A stretch of DNA of 64,000 bases from Pseudomonas synxantha (lineage in GTDB: Bacteria; Pseudomonadota; Gammaproteobacteria; Pseudomonadales; Pseudomonadaceae): contig NZ_LT629786.1 in NCBI RefSeq assembly GCF_900105675.1, forward strand, positions 744,001 through 808,000. The letters run 5' to 3'. The translations under genes were made by a program, and so were the position numbers. The stretch's first letter is position 1. The number at the start of each line of letters is the position of its first letter. This document shows positions 46,846-55,494 of the stretch, piece by piece. Below the pieces are notes generated by a model that was given only the letters and a program-made list of their open reading frames with translations, did not search any database and was not told the origin of the DNA.

Positions 46846-47550
46846 ATGAAACCGATTCAGCTGCCCCTAGGTGTGCGTCTGCGTGATGACGCTACCTTTA
46901 TCAACTACTACCCAGGCGCCAATGCCGCTGCACTCGGCTATGTCGAGCGGCTCTGCGAAGCCGACGCCGGGTGGACTGAAAGCCTGATCTACCTGTGGGG
47001 CAAGCATGGCGTGGGGCGTACCCACCTGCTGCAGGCCGCATGCCTGCGTTTCGAGCAGATGGGGGAGCCGGCGGTGTACTTGCCCCTGGCTGAGTTGATG
47101 GATCGCGGCATCGGCATCTTCGACAACCTTGAGCAGTACGAGCTGGTGTGTCTCGACGACTTGCAGGCAGTGGCTGGCAAAGCGGAATGGGAAGAAGCGC
47201 TGTTTCATCTGTTCAACCGCCTGCGCGACAGCGGCCGGCGCCTGCTGATCGCCGCATCGACTTCACCGCGCGAGCTGCCGGTGAAGCTGGCTGACCTCAA
47301 GTCTCGCCTGACCCTGGCGCTGATCTTCCAAATGCGCCCGTTGTCCGATGAGGACAAGTTACGTGCCCTGCAACTGCGTGCGTCCCGTCGCGGCCTGCAC
47401 CTGACCGACGAAGTCGGGCACTTCATCCTTACCCGTGGCACCCGCAGCATGAGCGCGTTATTCGATTTGCTCGAACAGCTCGACCAGGCGTCGTTGCAGG
47501 CGCAAAGGAAATTGACGATCCCTTTCCTGAAAGAAACCTTGGGTTGGTAA
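46846..47550 (+). CDS. hda: DnaA regulatory inactivator Hda
   Basis: 234 residues, AAA+ protein that works with the DNA clamp to hydrolyse DnaA-ATP and limit initiation. It starts MKPIQLPLGVRLRDDATF, includes the clamp-binding QLPL near residue 5, and has an altered Walker A (GKHGVGRTH, residues 52-60) with Arg where most ATPases have Lys, as is usual for Hda. Walker B is LVCLDDLQAVAG. Upstream CACTAACGGTTCCATGGGAG includes a reasonable ribosome site. It stands after perM, the order I recall from P. aeruginosa. Confidence 0.95.
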   Translation: MKPIQLPLGVRLRDDATFINYYPGANAAALGYVERLCEADAGWTESLIYLWGKHGVGRTHLLQAACLRFEQMGEPAVYLPLAELMDRGIGIFDNLEQYELVCLDDLQAVAGKAEWEEALFHLFNRLRDSGRRLLIAASTSPRELPVKLADLKSRLTLALIFQMRPLSDEDKLRALQLRASRRGLHLTDEVGHFILTRGTRSMSALFDLLEQLDQASLQAQRKLTIPFLKETLGW

Positions 47551-47759
47551 GTGGTTGATTTGCCATGGTTCGGCACTTTTCAGGCGCCAGAAAAACTGCG
47601 CTTGAGCCCAGCAGGCCACGCAGTAGCAGCGATAAATGGAATTACGGCTTAGATGTCATGGTCGAAACCAGAAGTCACATAGATCACGATTGAATTTGCA
47701 AATCGATGTGATAGAGGGCATAGTCTCGGCTTCTTTACACATCAGCCACGGTCGTGCCC

Positions 47760-48389
47760 ATGCTAAATCGCTTCGCACCCCTCGTGCCTCTCGCACTCGT
47801 TACCCTGTTGTTTGGTTGCGCCTCCCACCCTCAGCAGGTGGTAGAGCAGCAGAAGCCACAACCACAGACTCAACAAAAATTCGTCGCCGCACAGTCTTCC
47901 ACTGTTTATGAGGAAGAGTTGACCACTGAAAAGGAACTGGCCGATTTCTCCGGCAGCAAGCCTTACCAGCTGCCTTTGCTGGCCGACAGCATCCTTGAGC
48001 GCGGCAAGTCCCTGATCGGTACACGTTACCGTTTTGGCGGTACCTCGGAAGCTGGTTTCGACTGCAGCGGCTTCATCGGCTACCTGTTTCGTGAAGAAGC
48101 CGGCATGAATCTGCCTCGCTCGACGCGCGAAATGATCAACGTGGATGCACCGTTGGTCGCACGCAACAACCTCAAGCCGGGCGATCTGCTTTTCTTTAGT
48201 ACCAGTGGTCGTGGGCGTGTCAGCCACGCCGGTATCTATTTGGGCGATAACCAGTTTATTCACTCCAGCAGCCGCCGCAGTGGTGGTGTCCGGGTCGATA
48301 ACCTGGGTGACAGCTACTGGAGCAAAACCTTCATCGAAGCCAAGCGCGCACTTGCAATGGCCCCGACTACGGTTACCGCCAGTAAGTAA
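47760..48389 (+). CDS. NlpC/P60 lipoprotein endopeptidase (first of two)
   Basis: 209 residues. Lipoprotein signal MLNRFAPLVPLALVTLLFG-C with Cys20 lipidated. The NlpC/P60 domain (about residues 78-200) contains the catalytic Cys102 (GFDCSGF), His156 (VSHAGIY) and His168 (FIHSSS), expected to cleave peptidoglycan cross-link peptides outside the membrane. ATG at 47760 is preferred over the in-frame GTG six bases upstream. Its paralogue begins 144 bases downstream, so the pair looks like a duplicated Spr/MepS-type enzyme. Confidence 0.9.
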   Translation: MLNRFAPLVPLALVTLLFGCASHPQQVVEQQKPQPQTQQKFVAAQSSTVYEEELTTEKELADFSGSKPYQLPLLADSILERGKSLIGTRYRFGGTSEAGFDCSGFIGYLFREEAGMNLPRSTREMINVDAPLVARNNLKPGDLLFFSTSGRGRVSHAGIYLGDNQFIHSSSRRSGGVRVDNLGDSYWSKTFIEAKRALAMAPTTVTASK

Positions 48390-48533
48390 AGTTAAAGTGA
48401 TACTTGAAGTTTGACGTGTAAGCGCTAGAATCCCTGGACATTGTTGTCATCCGTTCGCGCGAGCTTTGCTTGCGCGTTCTGGTTTTCAACGTTCGGCAGC
48501 GAAAGCCGCATCCAGACCAGGATTGTTCTGCAC

Positions 48534-49073
48534 ATGTCGACCTCGGCCCGCCTGATTCTTATTGTTTGCGCCGCGTTGCTCAGCGCCTGCGCGAGCCGCC
48601 CACCGCCGCCCGCGCCTGTAGCGGTCAAGCCCAAGCCGGTGTTCAACTACGCCACCCAGAATTTCTCGCCTGCTGCCGAAGATGTGCTCTTCCGCGCCTT
48701 GGGCCTGGTTGGCACGCCCTACCGCTGGGGCGGCAACACGCCGGACTCGGGGTTTGATTGCAGCGGCCTGATTGGCTTTGTATTCCGCGACGCCGCCGGT
48801 ATCTCCCTGCCGCGCACTACCCGCGAACTGATCGTGATGCGTGCCCAGGACGTCAGCGAGCAGAACCTGCAAACCGGTGATCTGCTGTTCTTCGCCACAG
48901 GTGGTGGTTCGCGGGTCAGTCATGCAGGGATTTATGTCGGGGAAGGGCGCTTTGTGCATGCGCCGCAAACCGGCGGTACGGTGAAGCTCGATACGCTATC
49001 CAAAGCGTATTGGCAGAATGCCTATCTGAGCGCAAAGCGAGTGCTGCCCGGGAATCTGGCACGCAACCCTTAA
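48534..49073 (+). CDS. NlpC/P60 lipoprotein endopeptidase (second of two)
   Basis: 179 residues. Signal peptide MSTSARLILIVCAALLSA-C with lipidated Cys19 and a Pro-rich linker (PPPPAPVAVKPKP). Catalytic residues are Cys76 (GFDCSGL), His130 (VSHAGIY) and His142 (FVHAP). Shares about half of its residues over the catalytic domain with the upstream gene, as judged by eye. Probably a murein endopeptidase of the MepS type; whether the two differ in substrate cannot be told. A REPIN follows its stop. Confidence 0.9.
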   Translation: MSTSARLILIVCAALLSACASRPPPPAPVAVKPKPVFNYATQNFSPAAEDVLFRALGLVGTPYRWGGNTPDSGFDCSGLIGFVFRDAAGISLPRTTRELIVMRAQDVSEQNLQTGDLLFFATGGGSRVSHAGIYVGEGRFVHAPQTGGTVKLDTLSKAYWQNAYLSAKRVLPGNLARNP

Positions 49074-49089
49074 GTCGTACATAGATCCA

Positions 49090-49197
49090 AATGTGGGAGG
49101 GGGCTTGCTCCCGATAGCGGTGTAACCGTCAGCACATACTCAGCTGACAGGCCGCTATCGGGAGCAAGTCGAATCGTCGCACCGCCCCTCCCACATT
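49090..49197. repeat. REPIN with an asymmetric 15-bp longer right arm
   Basis: Left arm is the usual AATGTGGGAGGGGGCTTGC, but the right arm reads GAGCAAGTCGAATCGTCGC before ACCGCCCCTCCC. The same longer REP variant is found in the first 57 kb repeat copy. Confidence 0.88.
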
Positions 49198-49222
49198 GGT
49201 TTTATAGTGCTCCTGAGATGGG

Positions 49223-50536
49223 TTACTTGGCTGCCGACACCCGCCAAACCTTATTCCCCACATCATCAGCCACCAGCAAATTCCCTTGCTGGTCGATCAC
49301 CACGCCGACCGGCCGACCCATGGCTTTCTCATCGCTGTTGAGAAACCCCGTCAGCACATCCACCGGCTGTCCTTTTGGCTGGCCCCCTTCAAACGGCACG
49401 AAAATCACCTTGTAGCCACTGTGCGGCTTGCGATTCCATGAGCCATGTTGGCCGATAAACGCACCGTTGCTGAACTGCGCGGGCAGTTTATTGCCCTCGG
49501 CGAATGTCAGCCCCAGTGAGGCGGTATGAGGGCCTACCGCGTAGTCCGGCGCGATGGCCTTGGCGACCAGATCAGGGTTTTGCGGCGTGACACGCACATC
49601 CACATGCTGGCCGTAATAGCTGAAGGGCCAGCCATAAAACCCGCCATCCTTGACTGAGGTGATGTAGTCGGGCACCAGGTCACTGCCGATTTCATCGCGT
49701 TCATTGACTGCCGTCCACAGCTTGCCACTCTGCGGTTCCCAGGCCATGCCGTTAGGGTTGCGCAGCCCGGAGGCGAAAATGCGGTGCTTGCCGGTGGCGC
49801 GGTCGACTTCCCAGATCGCGGCGCGTCCCTGCTCTGCCTCCAGGCCGTTTTCGGCGACGTTGCTGTTGGAGCCGACGCTCACATACAGCTTGCTGCCATC
49901 CTTGCTGGCCACCACGTTTTTCGTCCAGTGGTGGTTCAAAGGCCCGCCCGGTAAGTCCACGACCCTAGTGCCCTGGGCTTTGATCGCGGTTTCACCCGGC
50001 TGATAGGGGAAGCGCAGCAACTTATCCGAGTCCGCCACATACAGGTCGTTGCCGACCAGTGTCATGCCAAAGGGCGAATTGAGATTCTCCAGGAACACCG
50101 TGCGGGTTTCGGCCACGCCATCGTGATCGGCATCGCGCAGCAACGTAATGCGGTTCGGGCTCGGCACGCCGGCACCGGCACGGCCCATGACTTTTTCCAT
50201 TACCCAGCCACGCACCCCTTTGGAATCGTCCGGCTTGGGTGGTGCATTGGTCTCGGCCACCAGCACGTCGCCGTTGGGCAGCACGTAGAGCCAGCGCGGG
50301 TGATCCAGGCCCTCGGCGAACGCGGCAACCTGAGTGCCGGCAGCGGCGGTGGGTTTGGCGCCCTCCGGCCAGCCAATGGCCGGGGCGATATTGACGGTGG
50401 GGACCAGGGTCTTGTTCGGCTCCGGCAGCTTGGGCGCAGGCCCGGTGCCGTCGGAGACCTGCAAGGTAGAGCTTTCACCGCAGGCGGTGAGGCCACCGGC
50501 GAGCATGATCAGTAAGGCGAGTCGGGTTTTATGCAT
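49223..50536 (-). CDS. PQQ-type sugar (sorbosone) dehydrogenase-like lipoprotein
   Basis: 437 residues. Lipoprotein signal [19 protein letters not shown] (Cys19). The mature part is a six-bladed beta-propeller of the soluble glucose/sorbosone dehydrogenase family: [55 protein letters not shown] and [13 protein letters not shown] are typical segments, with the GHGSWNR-like His. It may oxidise sugars at the outer membrane using PQQ, but cofactor ligands were not checked. It is divergent from the cobalamin riboswitch; nothing links it to B12. Confidence 0.85.
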   Translation of the reverse strand: MHKTRLALLIMLAGGLTACGESSTLQVSDGTGPAPKLPEPNKTLVPTVNIAPAIGWPEGAKPTAAAGTQVAAFAEGLDHPRWLYVLPNGDVLVAETNAPPKPDDSKGVRGWVMEKVMGRAGAGVPSPNRITLLRDADHDGVAETRTVFLENLNSPFGMTLVGNDLYVADSDKLLRFPYQPGETAIKAQGTRVVDLPGGPLNHHWTKNVVASKDGSKLYVSVGSNSNVAENGLEAEQGRAAIWEVDRATGKHRIFASGLRNPNGMAWEPQSGKLWTAVNERDEIGSDLVPDYITSVKDGGFYGWPFSYYGQHVDVRVTPQNPDLVAKAIAPDYAVGPHTASLGLTFAEGNKLPAQFSNGAFIGQHGSWNRKPHSGYKVIFVPFEGGQPKGQPVDVLTGFLNSDEKAMGRPVGVVIDQQGNLLVADDVGNKVWRVSAAK

Positions 50537-50644
50537 GGTTTTCTCCTTGATACCTGTAAGGGTAGAGAAGCAGGGTGTACGGATGGTTCAAGTACCAGGC
50601 CAGCTTTAATTGACGCTCCACCCCCAACCCACTAACCTTCGCGG

Positions 50645-50865
50645 CTTGTTCCAGGTGCTCTGTGGCGTGCGCGTCGGCAGAGTGAAACAGGGAAGCCGGT
50701 GAGTGAGCGCACTTGTACACAGTGTTGCCGCGATTCCGGCGCTGCCCCCGCAACGGTAAATGAGTCAAGACGGTGCTGTTTGCCACTGTATCGCCCGCGA
50801 TATGGGAAGGCGCGCCCTCGGCTGCTTCGATAAGACGCGCCACTCATGAGTCCGGAGACCGGCCT
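50645..50865 (+). ncRNA. Cobalamin (adenosylcobalamin) riboswitch
   Basis: The region carries conserved parts in order: GCCACTG (50782-50788), GGGAAGG (50804-50810) and the B12 box GAGTCCGGAGACCGGCC (50848-50864). Upstream hairpins typical of the family (for example CCAGGTGCTCTGTGGCGTGC and CCCCCGCAACGGTAAATG) complete it. It lies ahead of cobO and should repress the cobalamin genes when adenosylcobalamin is plentiful. Confidence 0.93.
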
Positions 50866-50884
50866 TGAACATTCAACAGCATCA

Positions 50885-50936
50885 CGGTGGGCGATGCTTG
50901 GCTGTCTGTTTTTTTTTTTCCTGCCCGCCGTTTTTT
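50885..50936 (+). terminator. Candidate intrinsic terminator of the riboswitch expression platform
   Basis: CGGTGGGC (50885-50892) pairs with GCCCGCCG (50923-50930), one wobble pair, and is followed by six T residues; an 11-T run lies in the loop (50909-50919). A smaller hairpin AGCATC/GATGCT (50878-50898) holds the terminator's left arm in its loop and could act as anti-terminator. Not tested by folding. Confidence 0.55.
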
Positions 50937-50960
50937 GTCCAGCCCCAACGGAGAGCTGCC

Positions 50961-51572
50961 ATGACCGATTCCCCCGACCGCGACGAACGCCACTTGGCGC
51001 GCATGCTGCGCAAAAAAGCCGTGATCGACGAGCGCATCGCCAATTCACCGAATGAGTGCGGCCTGTTGCTGGTATTGACCGGCAATGGCAAAGGCAAGAG
51101 CAGCTCGGCCTTCGGCATGCTGGCCCGCGCCATGGGCCATGGCATGCAGTGCGGTGTGGTGCAGTTCATCAAAGGCCGCAACAGCACCGGCGAAGAGCTG
51201 TTCTTCCGACGCTTTCCCGAGCAGGTGCGCTTCCATGTGATGGGCGAAGGCTTCACTTGGGAAACCCAGGACCGCCAGCGCGACATTGCCGCCGCCGAGG
51301 CGGCCTGGGCCGTGTCCCGTGCGATGTTGCAAGACGCCTCTATCGGCCTGGTGGTGCTGGACGAGCTGAACATTGCCCTCAAGCACGGCTATCTGGACCT
51401 GGACCAGGTACTCAGCGACCTGCAATCGCGCCCGCCGATGCAGCATGTGGTGGTCACGGGCCGCGGCGCCAAGCCCGAACTGATTGAAATGGCCGACACC
51501 GTCACCGAAATGGGCATGCTCAAGCACGCGTTCCAGGCCGGTATCAAGGCCCAGAAAGGCGTCGAACTTTGA
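50961..51572 (+). CDS. cobO: Cob(I)yrinic acid a,c-diamide adenosyltransferase
   Basis: 203 residues, P-loop protein with TGNGKGKSSSAFG near residue 40; transfers the 5'-deoxyadenosyl group from ATP to the corrinoid cobalt. It is the first gene after the riboswitch. ATG at 50961 follows GGAGAGCTGCC. The downstream genes overlap one another, implying a single transcript regulated by the riboswitch. The next gene, cobB, starts at TTG overlapping this stop. Confidence 0.96.
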   Translation: MTDSPDRDERHLARMLRKKAVIDERIANSPNECGLLLVLTGNGKGKSSSAFGMLARAMGHGMQCGVVQFIKGRNSTGEELFFRRFPEQVRFHVMGEGFTWETQDRQRDIAAAEAAWAVSRAMLQDASIGLVVLDELNIALKHGYLDLDQVLSDLQSRPPMQHVVVTGRGAKPELIEMADTVTEMGMLKHAFQAGIKAQKGVEL

Positions 51573-52960
51573 ATCAGCCTCGTCATTGCCCGGCCGTATT
51601 GATCGCCGCTCCGGCGTCCGGCCAGGGCAAAACCACCGTCACCGCCGCGCTGGCGCGTTTGCATCGCAACCTGGGACGCAAGGTACGCGTGTTCAAATGC
51701 GGGCCGGACTTTCTCGACCCGATGATCCACGAGCGCGCCAGCGGTGCGCCGGTGTATCAACTGGACATGTGGATGGTCGGTGAGCAGGAAAGTCGCCGTC
51801 TGCTCTGGGAGGCGGCAGGGGAGGCCGACCTGATCCTGATTGAAGGCGTGATGGGCTTGTTCGACGGCACGCCCTCCAGCGCCGACCTGGCGCGGCACTT
51901 CGGCGTGCCGGTACTGGGCGTGATCGATGGCACCGCCATGGCCCAGACCTTTGGCGCCCTGGCCCTGGGCCTGGCACGTTATCAACCCGACCTGCCGTTT
52001 GCTGGCGTGCTGGCCAACCGCGTCGGTACTTTGCGTCATGCCCAGTTGCTCGAAGGCAGCCTCACCGAGGGCTTGCGCTGGTACGGCGCGTTGTCCCGAG
52101 AGACCGGCATCGAATTGCCCAGCCGCCACCTGGGCCTGGTGCAAGCCAGTGAATTGAATGACCTCGATGTGCGCCTGGACGCCGCCGCCCAGGCCTTGGG
52201 CAGCAGTTGTGAAGTGGCCCTGCCGCCGCCCGTGACCTTTGCCGCGCCCGCAGTGATCGAGGCCGAGCCGTTGCTCGCCGGCGTGCGCATCGCCGTGGCC
52301 CGTGACGAAGCCTTTGCCTTTACCTACGGCGCCAGCCTTGACCTGTTACGGGTGATGGGCGCTGAGCTGAGCTTTTTCTCACCGATCCATGATCGCCAAC
52401 TGCCGGAAGCTGACAGTCTGTATCTGCCCGGCGGGTATCCGGAATTGCACCACCAGGCCCTGTCGGCCAATGTCCCGATGCTGGAGGCCATCCGTGCGCA
52501 TCACGCCGCCGGTAAACCGCTGCTTGCTGAATGTGGCGGCATGCTCTACCTGCTCGATTCGCTCACCGATGTGCACGGTTCTCGTGCCGAACTGGTGGGC
52601 CTGCTGCAGGGCGATGCGGTGATGCAAAAGAAACTTGCAGCCCTGGCTCTGCAAAGCGTCGAACTGCCGGAAGGTGTCCTGCGTGGCCACACCTACCACC
52701 ATTCCCTGACCAACACCGAATGGGCGCCGATTGCCCGCGGCCTGAGCCCCAACGGTGGGCGCGGTGCCGAAGCGGTGTACCGCCAAGGGCGGATGACCGC
52801 GTCCTACGTGCACTTTTATTTCCCGTCGAATCCTGGCGCGGTGGCCGCGTTGTTCGCGCCAGACCTTGAGACCGTTATCGCAGGCAAGCCAGCTCCCACA
52901 GTTGACCGAGTTGAAACCCAATCCAATGTGGGAGGGGGCTTGCCCCCGATGAGGCCATGA
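51569..52960 (+). CDS. cobB: Cobyrinate a,c-diamide synthase
   Basis: 463 residues. It amidates cobyrinate at the a and c side chains with glutamine and ATP. N-terminal P-loop APASGQGKTT (about residues 14-23), C-terminal class-I glutaminase with Cys322 (LLAECGGMLYL). The start is TTG at 51569, supported by AAAGGCGTCGAAC and its overlap with the cobO stop. The last 27 residues (437-463, from IAGKPAPTVD to LPPMRP) are translated from REP sequences and lie beyond the family's normal end; the stop overlaps the bluB ATG. Confidence 0.93.
   Translation: MNQPRHCPAVLIAAPASGQGKTTVTAALARLHRNLGRKVRVFKCGPDFLDPMIHERASGAPVYQLDMWMVGEQESRRLLWEAAGEADLILIEGVMGLFDGTPSSADLARHFGVPVLGVIDGTAMAQTFGALALGLARYQPDLPFAGVLANRVGTLRHAQLLEGSLTEGLRWYGALSRETGIELPSRHLGLVQASELNDLDVRLDAAAQALGSSCEVALPPPVTFAAPAVIEAEPLLAGVRIAVARDEAFAFTYGASLDLLRVMGAELSFFSPIHDRQLPEADSLYLPGGYPELHHQALSANVPMLEAIRAHHAAGKPLLAECGGMLYLLDSLTDVHGSRAELVGLLQGDAVMQKKLAALALQSVELPEGVLRGHTYHHSLTNTEWAPIARGLSPNGGRGAEAVYRQGRMTASYVHFYFPSNPGAVAALFAPDLETVIAGKPAPTVDRVETQSNVGGGLPPMRP
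52875..52955. repeat. Two REP halves inside the 3' end of cobB
   Basis: ATCGCAGGCAAGCCAGCTCC (the REP class at 6961) is followed after 30 bases by AATGTGGGAGGGGGCTTGCC (the class at 5571). Both are read in frame as the cobB tail and end just before the bluB start. Confidence 0.88.
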
Positions 52961-53607
52961 CTGACAACGCCTTCCCCAAGGCCGACCGCGACGCTGTCTA
53001 CCGCGCCATCGCCGAACGCCGCGACATGCGCCACTTCACCGGCGGCAGCGTCGCCCCGGAACTGCTGCAGCGCCTGCTCCAGGCCGCGCACCAGGCGCCC
53101 AGCGTCGGCCTGATGCAGCCTTGGCGTTTTATCCGCATCAGCGACCGACCTTTGCGTGGGCAGATTCAACAACTGGTGGAAGAAGAGCGCGTGCGCACCG
53201 CCGAGGCCTTGGGCGAGCGCTCCGATGCGTTCATGAAGCTCAAGGTCGAAGGTATCAGCGACTGTGCCGAAGTGTTGGTGGCTGCCCTGATGGACGACCG
53301 CGAGCGCCACATTTTCGGGCGCCGTACCTTGCCGGAAATGGACATGGCGTCGTTATCCTGTGCCATCCAGAACCTATGGCTGGCGGCGCGCGTGGAAGGC
53401 TTGGGCATGGGCTGGGTCTCGCTGTTCGAACCCCAGGCCCTGGCCGAGCTGCTGGGCTTGCCGCCCGGTGCCAAGCCCCTGGCGGTGTTATGCCTGGGAC
53501 CGGTGGCGCAATTCTATCCGGCACCGATGTTGCAGCTTGAAGGCTGGACCGAGCCGCGACCGCTGAGTGACATGCTGTATGAAAACAAGTGGGGAGTGAG
53601 TCAATGA
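52957..53607 (+). CDS. bluB: 5,6-dimethylbenzimidazole synthase
   Basis: 216 residues, flavin nitroreductase fold; it cuts reduced FMN to give dimethylbenzimidazole, the lower ligand of B12, and needs oxygen. Landmarks are [11 protein letters not shown] (FMN contact), [17 protein letters not shown] and [14 protein letters not shown] overlaps the end of cobB by four bases (ATGA), but the bases immediately upstream are REP-derived and offer only GAGGCC as a ribosome site at very short spacing, so coupling to cobB translation is probably important. Confidence 0.95.
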   Translation: MTDNAFPKADRDAVYRAIAERRDMRHFTGGSVAPELLQRLLQAAHQAPSVGLMQPWRFIRISDRPLRGQIQQLVEEERVRTAEALGERSDAFMKLKVEGISDCAEVLVAALMDDRERHIFGRRTLPEMDMASLSCAIQNLWLAARVEGLGMGWVSLFEPQALAELLGLPPGAKPLAVLCLGPVAQFYPAPMLQLEGWTEPRPLSDMLYENKWGVSQ

Positions 53608-54512
53608 GTGTGGCCTTGCTGTGTGTCGCTGCGGTGGCGCTGGATGCGCTGCTGGGTGAGCCCAGGCGCTGGCATCCGCTGGTGGCGTTCGGCAATTTCG
53701 CCGGGCGTATCGAGCAGCGTTTCAATACCGGTGGACGCGGCTGGCGCAGCCATGGCGTGACCGCGTGGTTTATCGCGGTGGTGCCGCTGACCCTGCTGGC
53801 CACGGCTTTGTCCTGGGCGCCGTTGATTGGCTGGCTCGTGGAAATCCTGGCGTTGTACTGCGCCCTTGGCATGCGCAGCCTGGGCGAGCATGTGATCCCG
53901 GTGGCCCAGGCTCTGCGCAGGGATGACTTGGACGAGGCGCGCAAACGCGTGAGCTACCTGGTCAGCCGCCAGACCAGCGAACTGGACCGCACTGAAGTCG
54001 CCCGCGCCGCCACTGAGTCGGTGCTGGAAAATGGCAGCGACGCGATATTCGCCGCGCTGTTCTGGTTCGTGGTGGCCGGTGTGCCAGGGGTGGTGCTCTA
54101 TCGCCTGAGCAACACCCTGGATGCCATGTGGGGCTATCGCAACGAACGCTTCGAACGCTTTGGCTGGGCGGCCGCCAAGATAGACGATGTGCTCAACTAT
54201 ATTCCTGCGCGCCTGGTGGCTTTGACCTACGCGTTATTGGGCAAAACCCGCTTGGCCCTCAAATGCTGGCGCGTCCAGGGCCCGACCTGGGACAGCCCCA
54301 ACGCCGGGCCGGTGATGGCCGCCGGTGCCGGTGCACTGGGGGTCGAGCTGGGCGGTGCGGCGATTTATCACGGCGAGGTACATCAGCGCCCGCCGTTGGG
54401 TGAAGGTCCACCGGCCGATGCCGATTCCATTGATCGCGGCTGGCAACTGGTGCAACGCGGCGTATGGTTGTGGTTGTTGGTCCTGTGCATAGGGGCACAC
54501 ATCTATGCTTGA
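53604..54512 (+). CDS. cbiB: Adenosylcobinamide-phosphate synthase
   Basis: 302 residues, polytopic inner-membrane protein (CobD in Pseudomonas nomenclature) that attaches the aminopropanol arm to adenosylcobyric acid. Landmarks are [18 protein letters not shown] at the N-terminus, [16 protein letters not shown] and [20 protein letters not shown], with [20 protein letters not shown] after. ATG/TGA overlap with bluB upstream and an eight-base overlap with the next gene downstream support a polycistronic message. Confidence 0.93.
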   Translation: MSVALLCVAAVALDALLGEPRRWHPLVAFGNFAGRIEQRFNTGGRGWRSHGVTAWFIAVVPLTLLATALSWAPLIGWLVEILALYCALGMRSLGEHVIPVAQALRRDDLDEARKRVSYLVSRQTSELDRTEVARAATESVLENGSDAIFAALFWFVVAGVPGVVLYRLSNTLDAMWGYRNERFERFGWAAAKIDDVLNYIPARLVALTYALLGKTRLALKCWRVQGPTWDSPNAGPVMAAGAGALGVELGGAAIYHGEVHQRPPLGEGPPADADSIDRGWQLVQRGVWLWLLVLCIGAHIYA

Positions 54513-55494
54513 ACACGGTGGTCGGCTGCGAAAGGCCGCGATTGAGTATGGGATTGCCGAGGCGGATTGGCTCGACCTGTCCAGTGGCCTGGCGCCTTGG
54601 CCGTGGCCGATCCCCGAGATCCCGTTGCGTGCCTGGGCGCGCCTGCCGGAAAGCGACGACGGCCTGGAGCAGGCCGCCAGCGACTATTACGGTACCGCCC
54701 AGTTGTTGCCGGTGCCGGGCTCCCAGGCCGCGATCCAGTTGCTGCCGCGCCTGCGGCGTTCCGGCAAGGTCGGCGTGCTTTCGCCCTGTTATGCCGAGCA
54801 CGCCGAAGCCTGGCGTCGCGCCGGCTACGTGGTGCGCGAAGTGCAGGAGCAGGAGGTCGATTTCTATCTTGACGGCCTCGACGTGCTGGTGGTGGTCAAC
54901 CCCAACAATCCCACGGGCCTGAGCCTGCCACCGCAGCGCCTGCTGGACTGGCATGCACGGCTGGCCCAGCGCGGTGGCTGGCTGATAGTGGACGAGGCCT
55001 TCATGGACGTTACCCCAGAGTTGAGCCTGGCCAGCCATACCCATGAGGTCGGTTTGATCGTGCTGCGTTCATTCGGCAAGTTCTTCGGCCTTGCCGGTGT
55101 GCGCCTGGGTTTTGTGCTGGCCGAACGCAAGTTGCTCAAGTTGCTCGCCGAACAGGTCGGGCCCTGGGCCGTCAGCGGGCCGACACGGGTGCTGGGCCAA
55201 GTGTGCCTGCGCGATACCGCCGGGCACACCCGCCAGCGCAAGCGCTGCATCGAAGCCGGCCAGCGCTTGTTCGAACTGCTTGAAAGCCGGGGCTTTGAGC
55301 CCCACGGCGGTTGCGCGTTGTTCCAGTGGTTGATTACGCCGCACGCCGAACGCCTGCACGAGTTCATGGCCCAGCGCGGCATTCTGCTGCGCCTGTTTGT
55401 GCATGATAGCAGCGTGCGTTTCGGCCTGCCCGATACCGACGCCGATTGGCTGCGACTCGACCAGGCCCTGGCCGCCTACAAGGACGCCACATGA
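54505..55494 (+). CDS. cobC: Threonine-phosphate decarboxylase (CobC, PLP aminotransferase fold)
   Basis: 329 residues, class-I/II aminotransferase fold. It decarboxylates threonine phosphate to (R)-1-amino-2-propanol phosphate, substrate of CbiB. The PLP lysine lies in [16 protein letters not shown] near residue 190, and VVNPNNPTG near 130 is the cofactor loop. Overlaps cbiB by eight bases and its stop overlaps the cobQ ATG. In E. coli-style naming this activity is CobD; the symbol here follows Pseudomonas usage. Confidence 0.92.
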   Translation: MLEHGGRLRKAAIEYGIAEADWLDLSSGLAPWPWPIPEIPLRAWARLPESDDGLEQAASDYYGTAQLLPVPGSQAAIQLLPRLRRSGKVGVLSPCYAEHAEAWRRAGYVVREVQEQEVDFYLDGLDVLVVVNPNNPTGLSLPPQRLLDWHARLAQRGGWLIVDEAFMDVTPELSLASHTHEVGLIVLRSFGKFFGLAGVRLGFVLAERKLLKLLAEQVGPWAVSGPTRVLGQVCLRDTAGHTRQRKRCIEAGQRLFELLESRGFEPHGGCALFQWLITPHAERLHEFMAQRGILLRLFVHDSSVRFGLPDTDADWLRLDQALAAYKDAT

